Below, piece by piece: positions 17,678 to 26,471 of a stretch of DNA of 64,000 nt. Within the stretch, counting starts at the first letter, position 1, and every line of letters starts with the position of its first letter. Both the position numbers and the translations under genes were made by a program. The notes beneath the pieces were generated by a model. It did no database searches. It was not told the origin of the DNA and saw nothing but the letters and a program-made list of their open reading frames with translations. The DNA is from Candidatus Caldilinea saccharophila (GTDB taxonomy: Bacteria > Chloroflexota > Anaerolineae > Caldilineales > Caldilineaceae), in contig JADJVW010000025.1 in the NCBI GenBank assembly GCA_016710365.1, forward strand, positions 1-64,000, written 5' to 3'.

Positions 17678-18520
17678 TTATACCGTCTCGACCGACAACG
17701 CAAATGGCGCGGGCGGACGACGCAGAAGGCAGCGCCACCCTTCTTGCAGGAGACCTTTGAGCATGGCGAACATCGTCAACTGGCGCACGACCAACCCGTT
17801 GCGACCGTCGGTCGCAGCCGAAGCCAACCATGCCGCCTTGCGTGCGGGTATCTCCGGTGGATTGCCCCACAGCCGCACCACGGTCGCCAACGGCATGACG
17901 GCTTCTTCATAGCCAGCCACAGCTTCCACTGAGCTCAGCATATCGGTCATCACCAGTCCCGGGTTGTAGCCGATGATTTCAACGCCGGCGCCTTTGTACT
18001 CTTTGGCAAGGGTTTCAGTGAAGGAGCGCACCCAGCTTTTGCTGGAGCCGTATGCATTCTGGAATGGACGCACCTTTGTATCGCCCGCGCCGTAGATGTT
18101 GATGAGTTTGCCGTGACCTTGTGTTACAAATTGTTGGAGCGCCACCAGCGATCCGTGGTAAACACCGATAATATTAGTCTGCACCACGCGCAGAAAGCGT
18201 TCGGGCGGTACATCTAGCGTCGGTCCATAGGGCGCAGAGAGACCAGCATTGTTGAACCAGACGTCGAGCGTGCCAAATGTTTGTAGGGCAAAATTCTTGA
18301 CAGCCTGCACCTGAGCCGCATTGGCCACATCACAAGGGATGCCCGCGGCCTGCCCTCCGCGGGCGCGGAGGCTGCTGACCGCTGCATCCACCGCCGTGGA
18401 CGTGCGCGAAGTGACGATCACAGCCGCGCCCCCAGCCACACACGCCTGCGCGATCGCCAGCCCCAACCCACGCGTGCCGCCGGTCACAACGATGACTTTG
18501 TTGGCAAGCTTGCTTTTCAT
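17678..18520 (-). CDS. Short-chain dehydrogenase/reductase (SDR)
   Basis: Classical SDR of 280 residues that would oxidise or reduce an alcohol/carbonyl with NAD(P). The nucleotide-binding motif is VVTGGTRGLGLAIA at residues 10-23, with the Arg/Thr pattern SRTST after beta-2; NNAG is near 90, and the catalytic set is completed by Y-G-S-S-K (AYGSSKSWVRSF) near 155. The C-terminus (about residues 235-280) is longer and more basic than usual. AAAGGAA precedes the ATG. It lies downstream of the aldolase gene but behind a hairpin, so it is probably a separate unit. Substrate unknown. Confidence 0.9.
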   Translation of the reverse strand: MKSKLANKVIVVTGGTRGLGLAIAQACVAGGAAVIVTSRTSTAVDAAVSSLRARGGQAAGIPCDVANAAQVQAVKNFALQTFGTLDVWFNNAGLSAPYGPTLDVPPERFLRVVQTNIIGVYHGSLVALQQFVTQGHGKLINIYGAGDTKVRPFQNAYGSSKSWVRSFTETLAKEYKGAGVEIIGYNPGLVMTDMLSSVEAVAGYEEAVMPLATVVRLWGNPPEIPARKAAWLASAATDGRNGLVVRQLTMFAMLKGLLQEGWRCLLRRPPAPFALSVETV

Positions 18521-18598
18521 CGATCGAGTTCCTTTCTGTTCGTTTTGTACGAGATGCTTCGCGTCGTAGGGAGGAGATAAAAAAGCAGTCGGAAATAA

Positions 18599-18672
18599 AA
18601 GATAGGTATGGCGCCTCGCTGCCTGTCCAGGATTGTCCCATGACAGAGCGGCGACGCCGCCATACCTATCTT
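18599..18672 (-). terminator. Large hairpin between aldolase and SDR genes
   Basis: Perfect 15-base arms, 18599-18613 and 18658-18672 (AAGATAGGTATGGCG and its complement), around a 44-base loop that contains a smaller CTGTC/GACAG stem. On the minus strand the stem is followed by TTTTATTT, so it probably terminates the aldolase transcript. It may also be a mobile palindromic element. Confidence 0.6.
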
Positions 18673-18736
18673 ATTCAGCATTCAAACAAGCTTGCGGAAA
18701 GCAGGCGCCTCCGCAACTCGCCCTTCACTTCCGGCT

Positions 18737-20149
<1,413 letters not shown>

Positions 20150-20271
20150 TTTTCATGCCTTTCATACAGAAATTATAGACAAGACGCAGTGTACAGCGTG
20201 AGTAAATTGCCCGCCGCGATTTTGAAAACGCGGCAGACAACCGGCGCGCGCTGCACACCACGCAAAGCGGT

Positions 20272-21432
20272 TTAATAAAGGAACATGGGCTTGCCAAGTA
20301 CGTGACGCACCTTGGGCCGATATTCTTTCACGTCGTAGAGTTCGCTCACATCGACGCGCTTGAGACCACTGGTGACTGTGCTCATGGGAATGTGAGTGTA
20401 GGTGCCGTCGCGCAGCGCCACCATGCGCCCGCTGACGCCGCTGGCGATCAGCGACACAGCCAGGTTGGCATAATTCACACCGACCATCAAATCCAACGCG
20501 TCGGGCGCGCCGGAGCGCATGAGATAGGAAACTTGCTGGTAGATGATATCCTCACCGGTCAGCTTCTTGAGCGCCTCGCCGGTAAGCTGGCCAATGCCGC
20601 CCAGTTTCTTGTGGCCGTATGCGTCGGCCTCACCATACTCGACGACCTGTCCGCCGAGGAAGTGCGCGCCTTCGCTGATGGTGACCATGGCGTAGTTGCT
20701 GGGGTTGCCCTGCTTGTCCTTCATGACCAGGCTTGCCAGCTTCTCAACGTCGAAGGGCACCTCGGAGATCAGCGCACGGTCAACGCTCGCCAGATAGGAG
20801 CTGATGAGGCTGGTCTCGCCGCTGTTGCGGCCAAAAAGCTCGACGACGGCAATGCGCTCGTGCGAGCCGGTGCTGGTGCGCAGTTGGTGGATAAACTGCA
20901 CGCTGCGGGTGACCGCCGTGCCGAAGCCGATGCAGTAGTCGGTGCCGTAGACATCGTTGTCCATCGTTTTGGGAATCGCCACGACCGGAAAGCCTTCGCT
21001 GTGCAGACGTTCGCCAAAGCTCAGGGTGTCGTCGCCGCCGATCGGGATCAGCCGGTCGATGCCGAGAAATTCCAGATTGCGCAGCACATGCGGCGTGAAG
21101 TCCAGCGTGCCCTTCTCGTTGGGTTTCTGTCCTTCCGGGTCGTGCAGGAAGTCGGGCACATCGCGGGGCTTGACCTTGGCCGGGTTGGTGCGGCTCGTGT
21201 GCAGGAAGGTGCCACCGGTGCGATCGATGGTGCGCACCCGGTTTTTATCCAGCTTGGTGTAACACTCCTCATACGTTTCCGGATTGGCCGGGTTAAGATT
21301 CAGCAGGCCACCCCAGCCACGACGAACGCCGACGACCTCGTGGCCTTCGTCGATGGCGCGATCCACGACTGCCTTGATGCACGGATTCAACCCCGGCACA
21401 TCGCCGCCGCCCGTCAGAACACCAATTTTCAT
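20272..21432 (-). CDS. 6-phosphofructokinase, PPi-type active-site motifs
   Basis: Phosphofructokinase of 386 residues catalysing fructose 6-phosphate to fructose 1,6-bisphosphate. The N-terminus GVLTGGGDVPGLNPCIKAVV is typical. The phosphoryl-donor site reads GGDDT (near residue 130) and the catalytic loop PKTMDND (near 152). In this family the second Asp of GGDD and the Lys of PKT are the known marks of pyrophosphate-dependent enzymes, whereas ATP enzymes have GGDGS and GTIDND. So PPi is the likely donor and the reaction may be reversible. A good AAAGGAG site precedes ATG 21432. The aldolase gene follows after 122 bases, probably as one operon. Confidence 0.88.
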   Translation of the reverse strand: MKIGVLTGGGDVPGLNPCIKAVVDRAIDEGHEVVGVRRGWGGLLNLNPANPETYEECYTKLDKNRVRTIDRTGGTFLHTSRTNPAKVKPRDVPDFLHDPEGQKPNEKGTLDFTPHVLRNLEFLGIDRLIPIGGDDTLSFGERLHSEGFPVVAIPKTMDNDVYGTDYCIGFGTAVTRSVQFIHQLRTSTGSHERIAVVELFGRNSGETSLISSYLASVDRALISEVPFDVEKLASLVMKDKQGNPSNYAMVTISEGAHFLGGQVVEYGEADAYGHKKLGGIGQLTGEALKKLTGEDIIYQQVSYLMRSGAPDALDLMVGVNYANLAVSLIASGVSGRMVALRDGTYTHIPMSTVTSGLKRVDVSELYDVKEYRPKVRHVLGKPMFLY

Positions 21433-21625
21433 GATTTACTCCTTTGAATTGAAGAAAAAATCGTTTTGATATAGATAACGCAGATCGACAAAACAGTTGC
21501 GTGGGATCATGGGTCGCCGCTGACTTTCCGAGCTGGCCTGCGTCGCATCTTTGCAACTTTCACGTCCGAAAAAACAGCAAAGCGTGAACCAACGGCAATT
21601 GTATCTGTGTTTAGATCAGCCAAGC

Positions 21626-21658
21626 ATTATATCACCGACATCAGCAGATAGCTATCTG
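21626..21658 (-). promoter_or_regulatory. Candidate promoter with a palindrome at the -35 position
   Basis: On the minus strand a perfect TATAAT (21626-21631) is preceded not by a -35 hexamer but by a perfect 14-base palindrome, CAGATAGCTATCTG (21645-21658). That layout suggests an activator site replacing the -35 box, upstream of the phosphofructokinase/aldolase genes. The 342-base gap 21433-21774 contains this, the terminator hairpin at 21694-21756, and no gene. Confidence 0.42.
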
Positions 21659-21693
21659 TGCCAGGGACAATTTGGCTCTTTTGGATCGCCTGT

Positions 21694-21756
21694 GGCGACG
21701 GGTTGAAGGCAGGCCGCAAACCGCCTGGTTGAAAGGAATGCTGACAACCCGTCGCC
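21694..21756 (-). terminator. Hairpin after the tandem phosphofructokinase gene
   Basis: Perfect 12-base inverted repeat, GGCGACGGGTTG (21694-21705) and its complement (21745-21756), with a smaller CAGGC/GCCTG-type stem inside. It begins 19 bases after the stop of the tandem phosphofructokinase on the minus strand. There is no clear T-run, so it may be a 3'-end hairpin rather than a classic terminator. Confidence 0.5.
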
Positions 21757-21774
21757 GGCGCTTTGCTCCCCCAG

Positions 21775-24018
21775 TCACCACGTTTCCTCACCATTCTCAT
21801 GATAGTATTGCGGGCCTGGCTGCGCCAGCATTTGCGCGGTTGGGCGCAGATCCATCCACCACTGCTCTTTTGCGCGTTCATATTTGACATCATAGCGACG
21901 CACGATTTCCTCGAGCGGCGTGACGTGATACGCGCTGCCCTGGATGCCGATGCATGCCACACTATCTCTCATGGCCAGCGCTTCTTCTTCCAAGAAGTTG
22001 ATGCAGCGATAAGCATAGCGCGTCGCCAGAATGCGGTCGAACGGCGAAGGATCGCCGCCCTGCTGCAGATGGCCGAGCACTGACGTGCGCACCTCGTACA
22101 GATCGCCGCCTTCCGCCTCGAATAAGTTGGACATAAATTGCGTCGTATAGAGCGGGTGGGCGCGTTCGTTCCGGATCATGACGCCCAAACGTTTGCCATG
22201 CTCGAAGCCCGTGTTCAGCAGTTTTACGTCATGATAAAGATCCTTGAGCGTGACGCCTTCCTCATGGAGATAGGCGCGTTCGGCGCCTGTCGCCAGCATA
22301 CTCATCAAAGCCAGATAGCCGCAGTACTTTCCCATGACTTCTACGACAAAACAGCGCCGCGAAGCCACGGCCGACTGCTTGATCTTGTTGACGGCGTCTA
22401 CAATATTGTTCAAGGCGGTGTCGGCGCCGACGCTCAATTCGCTGCCCGGCAAGTTGTTGTTGATCGTCGCCGGCAGGCAGATAATGGGAATTTGAAAGGC
22501 TGGGAAATTTTCGCGCTCGTGCAGTAGATGCAGTGCTGACTGGTAGCCGGCCCAGCCGCCGATGATGAGCAGCCCGTCGATCTGGCGTTCTTCGATAGTG
22601 CGCGCGATCGCATAGAAGTCCTTGCCGCTCGGCACATGGCGGTTGGTGCCAAGTTCCGAACCGCCCATCGATGCCCAATGGTCGACATCCATCCACTTGA
22701 AGGGTCGCATGTCATCGTTGATCAAGCCGAGGAAACTGTTGCTGACGCCCAGTAGATGATGCCCGCGATCCAGCCCCAAGCGCACCGCGGCGCGCACCGC
22801 GGTGTTCATGCCGGGCGAAGGGGCGCTCGCCGTCATCACGGCCAGGGTGAGCCTGCGTTGCCCAGGCTTGGGGTCGTGAGGCAAGGCGCGCACCAATGTA
22901 CGCAGAATGTGGAAGGATTCCTTGTAGCCACGCCCGCGCAGATCCATAGCTTCGGTGAAATTGCGCTCCTTGATGGCGGCGTTGATCGCGTGCGTCTTTT
23001 CCACGCACTCCATCAACGGCGAGCGCATCACGCGATTGCCTTTCATGCCGATCAACTGTGGCATCGAGTCGGCGGTGGCGTTGAGGAGCTCGTCGACCGC
23101 CGCCACCCCAACTAACGTGCTCATGTTGCGGTCATAGGCGCTGGGTGCGCCCCCGCGCTGCACATGGCCCAGGATAGTCGTGCGGACATCTTCATGCAGC
23201 CGGTCTTGCAATACCTGCCGCACATATTCAGCCGCGATGGGGTTGCCGTTGCGGTCGATGGCGCCCTCCGCCACGATCACGATGCTGTCGCGCCGCCCGG
23301 CCCCGCGCCCGGCCTTGAGCACCTCGCACATCTTGTCTTCCCAGTTGTCGACGTCGGGTGGGCTTTCAGGAATGAACGACCAGTCCGCGCCGGTCGCCAA
23401 CGCGCTCATCAGCGCCAGATAGCCAGAATTCCGCCCCATCACCTCGACGACAAAGGCGCGCTGATGGCTGGCCGCCGTGCTGCTGATGCAATCGACGGCG
23501 TAAGTGATGCGATGCAACGCGCTATCGGCGCCGATCGTAATGTCGGTGCCCCACATGTCATTGTCGATCGAACCCACCAGACCGGCAATCGCCAGATAGG
23601 GATATTTATCAAATTCCGTGCGACTGATGCGACCGGTGTCCAGCAACTCTTGCAAGATGCTTGACCACTCGGAGCGCATGACGTCGGCGCCGGTCAAGCT
23701 GCCGTCGCCGCCGATGACGACAAGACCATCGATGCCGTTCTTGATCAGATTTGCCACCGCACGCACTCGCCCCTCACGCGTGCGGAACTCAGCGCTGCGC
23801 GCGGTGCCGATCGCCGTCCCCCCCATCTGCAAAATGCCGCCAACTGCATTCCAATTGATGGGGAGAATCGCATCGCCCCCTTTGACAAGCCCCTGGTAAC
23901 CTTCATAGATCGCATAGACCTCAGCGCCACGATCAAGCCCAGCACGCACTACGGCGCGCAGCGCCGCATTCATCCCCTGGGCATCACCGCCGCTGGTCAG
24001 GACGCCAATGCGTTTCAT
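21775..24018 (-). CDS. Tandem-fused (eukaryote-type) 6-phosphofructokinase
   Basis: A 747-residue protein made of two fused phosphofructokinase domains, the architecture of animal and fungal PFK-1. The N-half is catalytic: VLTSGGDAQGMNAALRAVVR, GGDGSLTGA near residue 101 (ATP-type), LVGSIDNDMWGTD near 145, FVVEVMGRNSGYLAL and GADWSFIPESPP. The C-half is degenerate at the same places: GGWAGY replaces GGDGS, and LPATINNNLPGSELSVGADT lacks the catalytic Asp. This is as in the regulatory half of the eukaryotic enzyme, which at this point reads PATVSNNVPGS. So the C-half is probably an allosteric effector domain. Start at ATG 24018, where the conserved N-terminus MKRIGVLTSGG begins, instead of an in-frame ATG 51 codons upstream. 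Confidence 0.9.
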   Translation of the reverse strand: MKRIGVLTSGGDAQGMNAALRAVVRAGLDRGAEVYAIYEGYQGLVKGGDAILPINWNAVGGILQMGGTAIGTARSAEFRTREGRVRAVANLIKNGIDGLVVIGGDGSLTGADVMRSEWSSILQELLDTGRISRTEFDKYPYLAIAGLVGSIDNDMWGTDITIGADSALHRITYAVDCISSTAASHQRAFVVEVMGRNSGYLALMSALATGADWSFIPESPPDVDNWEDKMCEVLKAGRGAGRRDSIVIVAEGAIDRNGNPIAAEYVRQVLQDRLHEDVRTTILGHVQRGGAPSAYDRNMSTLVGVAAVDELLNATADSMPQLIGMKGNRVMRSPLMECVEKTHAINAAIKERNFTEAMDLRGRGYKESFHILRTLVRALPHDPKPGQRRLTLAVMTASAPSPGMNTAVRAAVRLGLDRGHHLLGVSNSFLGLINDDMRPFKWMDVDHWASMGGSELGTNRHVPSGKDFYAIARTIEERQIDGLLIIGGWAGYQSALHLLHERENFPAFQIPIICLPATINNNLPGSELSVGADTALNNIVDAVNKIKQSAVASRRCFVVEVMGKYCGYLALMSMLATGAERAYLHEEGVTLKDLYHDVKLLNTGFEHGKRLGVMIRNERAHPLYTTQFMSNLFEAEGGDLYEVRTSVLGHLQQGGDPSPFDRILATRYAYRCINFLEEEALAMRDSVACIGIQGSAYHVTPLEEIVRRYDVKYERAKEQWWMDLRPTAQMLAQPGPQYYHENGEETW

Positions 24019-24125
24019 TGAAACACCGATCCTTTTCTTATGGCTGGTAATCATTTTCTGATCATCTTTGCACTTTGCCGGGTGACAGTCACTTTGGCAA
24101 GGGCAAAGATAAAGATTTTCTCTAA

Positions 24126-24154
24126 AGTATACACTATGCGTGCGTTTACCAAAG
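24126..24154 (-). promoter_or_regulatory. Candidate promoter of the tandem phosphofructokinase gene
   Basis: On the minus strand CTTTGG (24149-24154) and TATACT (24126-24131) are 17 bases apart, about 100 bases before the start codon. The -35 box is weak. The 465-base gap 24019-24483 separates two divergent genes and holds this promoter and the opposing one at 24294; I see no gene in it. Confidence 0.35.
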
Positions 24155-24293
24155 TAGTGTCCATTTAACACTAAAATGGGGTCTTTTGACCTGTAGATTT
24201 TTTATGCTGTCCGGCGCACTGTACTCCGTCGTTGTTGCAACATGGTTAACTTGCCCATTGAAACCACCATTAGATATACATAAAAACAAATCC

Positions 24294-24322
24294 TTGACGC
24301 CAATGTCGATCTTCGTTACACT
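24294..24322 (+). promoter_or_regulatory. Candidate promoter of the MBL/TPR/ILEI operon
   Basis: TTGACG (24294-24299) and TACACT (24317-24322) spaced by 17 bases on the plus strand, giving a leader of about 155 bases before the MBL-fold gene. Confidence 0.5.
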
Positions 24323-24483
24323 ACGCTGAGCATTTCTTCCTGATGTAGAATCGGGCAACAGTTTCGGCATTCAACACACCATTCCCGGAACGCTGTACAG
24401 GGCGAGTCGCCTGTGAAGGACAAAGCGGCGACTGGCAACGACAAACAACAGCGGCAAACAGCAGAGTCGATGGAGAGGGCATT

Positions 24484-25437
24484 ATGGCAAGAAGAAGAAG
24501 CGCAGTGCGGATCGGCGTCACAGGGTTGGGGCAACGTGAGGAATTGGCGCCCGGCGTCTTCATCAACACGCACTATCGCGGCTGCACCCCAGGCTTTATT
24601 TACACCGAGGAGGGCATCATCCTCGTCGACGCGCCGCTGATCCCGGCGCAAGCGGTTGATTGGCGCGCACAGATCGAAGAAGAATACGCTGATTCTCCCT
24701 TTCTCTATTTGATCAACACCGATCACCACCGGGGCCATGCGCTTGGCAACCAGTACTTCATGCCGGTCAAGGTGCTTGCGCACGAACGCGCGCACAAAGA
24801 GATGTCGGGATACACCGAAAATTTTAAGGAACGTGTGCGCAATAGCTTCAAGCGCGAACCCGAAATTCAGAATCAACTCACCAATATCATCATTATACCG
24901 CCCCATGTCACCTTTACGCAGCGGGCAACATTGCTGTATGGAGGGCGACGCGTCGAACTGATTTTTGTCGGTGGACATACGCCTGCGACCAGCGTGGTCT
25001 GGCTGCCGGAAGAAAAAATTTGCTTTGTCGGCGACATCGTCTGGGTGGATCAGCACCCGTACATGGCGCAAGGGAATACGCAGGAATGGCTGCGCTCACT
25101 CGAAATGATCCGGAATATCGGCGCCGACTATTTGGTGCCCGGTCATGGGCCAGTCGTCGGGCCAGAGGCAACCTACCGCGTCGGCGAGTACATCGAGTTT
25201 ATGCGAGGCCGCGTGCGCGACTACTATCGCGCCGGCAAAAACAAAAATGAAACCAAAAGCGGGCTGGTCGGCGAAATGCTGGAATGGTTCCCCGTGCCGC
25301 CCGAACGCAAGGCCAAGATCGAAAGCCAGATCAAATCTGGACTGAACCGTGTTTTCCGTGAAATACAGCGCGAGGAAGAAGAAGCCGCCGGCAAAATTCC
25401 TTCGACGCTTGACGATGAAGAGGAGTATGACGACTAA
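24484..25437 (+). CDS. MBL-fold metallo-hydrolase-like protein with an altered zinc motif
   Basis: Metallo-beta-lactamase fold protein, 317 residues. The usual first metal motif THxHxDH reads NTDHHRGHALGN near residue 79, so the first His is replaced by Asp and the metal Asp by Gly. Later ligands look intact: GGHTPATSVVW, CFVGDIVW (bridging Asp) and VPGHGPVVGP. It may bind one metal or none, or define a subfamily with its own chemistry. The C-terminal ~70 residues are charged and helical, ending in an acidic tail. GAGAGGG precedes the ATG. First gene of a four-gene operon; the next starts 5 bases after its stop. Substrate unknown. Confidence 0.8.
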   Translation: MARRRSAVRIGVTGLGQREELAPGVFINTHYRGCTPGFIYTEEGIILVDAPLIPAQAVDWRAQIEEEYADSPFLYLINTDHHRGHALGNQYFMPVKVLAHERAHKEMSGYTENFKERVRNSFKREPEIQNQLTNIIIIPPHVTFTQRATLLYGGRRVELIFVGGHTPATSVVWLPEEKICFVGDIVWVDQHPYMAQGNTQEWLRSLEMIRNIGADYLVPGHGPVVGPEATYRVGEYIEFMRGRVRDYYRAGKNKNETKSGLVGEMLEWFPVPPERKAKIESQIKSGLNRVFREIQREEEEAAGKIPSTLDDEEEYDD

Positions 25438-25442
25438 CCCGC

Positions 25443-26471
25443 ATGGCGCACACTGTCGAATCGCGCATCAGCACACCCGCCGCCGAACTGCGCGATCTAT
25501 TGGATCAGGCGGAGCGTCAGGTGCACGCGCTGGATCGCACCACTATTGCCGATTACCTCGTCCGGCTTGACCGCATTGACGCATTGTTTGCGCAGATCCA
25601 GACGGATCAAGCGGCGCGCGGCCCCGGAACTGACCAGGCGCTGCGTTCGGAGATGGGACGCTGGACCGATCTGCAAGAAAAGATCGAACGGCGCAACACA
25701 CAGTTTGTCAAAGCCGCCAATACAGTCGGCGGTTATCCGGCCTTGCGCGCCCAACATCCTCCCGCGGCCGGCGCCTGGTGGCATCTGGATGCGCATGTTG
25801 CCATGCAGAGACGCAAGAAATTGCGACAATTGTTGCAGACTTTGGCTATTGTTGCAGTGTTGGCGCTGGTTGGCGCCTGGGCCTATCAGACATGGTTGGC
25901 GCCTGACCCAGAGACAATCGCATTTGTAAGTGCGCTCAACACCCTGGAACAGCATGTCGACGCCGGCGAGTTGGACGCGGCGCTGGCGGTCGCCGAAAGT
26001 GCACTCCAGACCCTGCCCACCAACACGGAGCTGCTCGTGTGGGCTGCCGTGCTTTCGGAGCGCCTCGGCGATGAGGCAGGCGCGGGGCAATACAACGCAC
26101 GCGCGCAAGCGCAACTGGATGGCAACAACCTGCAATTTCACCTGATGGTAGGGATGGCTCGCTTCCGCGCCGGCGATCTGGATGGCGCTACAGATGCCGC
26201 CACCCTGGCGTCGGGCATCGATCCGGAGGAGCCACAGGTGTACTTCCTGCTGGGGAACATTGCGGAGACGCGCGGAGACCTGCCCGCGGCGCTGGATGCC
26301 TTCGATCGAGCGGCAACGTTGGCCGAAGCGGACAACGCGCAACTGGCGGTCGTCAGCAAGATGCGGTATGGGATGTTGCTGCAACAGTTCCAGATGCCCG
26401 GCGCCGAACAAAGCCCGCTGGACACTTCAGGCGACGCAACCGCAACACCGACGGCCACACCTTCTCCCTGA
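25443..26471 (+). CDS. Membrane-anchored TPR protein
   Basis: Protein of 342 residues with a cytoplasmic-looking helical N-terminus (residues 1-125), one TM helix (LLQTLAIVAVLALVGAWAYQ, about 128-148) and a C-terminal half with tetratricopeptide-like helices (ELDAALAVAESALQTLPTNT, then FRAGDLDGATDAATLASGID and RGDLPAALDAFDRAATLAEA). It ends in a Thr/Ala/Pro-rich tail. Such repeats bind other proteins; no enzymatic domain is seen. Its TGA overlaps the ATG of the next membrane protein (TGATG), so the two products are probably translated together and may form a complex at the membrane. Confidence 0.82.
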   Translation: MAHTVESRISTPAAELRDLLDQAERQVHALDRTTIADYLVRLDRIDALFAQIQTDQAARGPGTDQALRSEMGRWTDLQEKIERRNTQFVKAANTVGGYPALRAQHPPAAGAWWHLDAHVAMQRRKKLRQLLQTLAIVAVLALVGAWAYQTWLAPDPETIAFVSALNTLEQHVDAGELDAALAVAESALQTLPTNTELLVWAAVLSERLGDEAGAGQYNARAQAQLDGNNLQFHLMVGMARFRAGDLDGATDAATLASGIDPEEPQVYFLLGNIAETRGDLPAALDAFDRAATLAEADNAQLAVVSKMRYGMLLQQFQMPGAEQSPLDTSGDATATPTATPSP

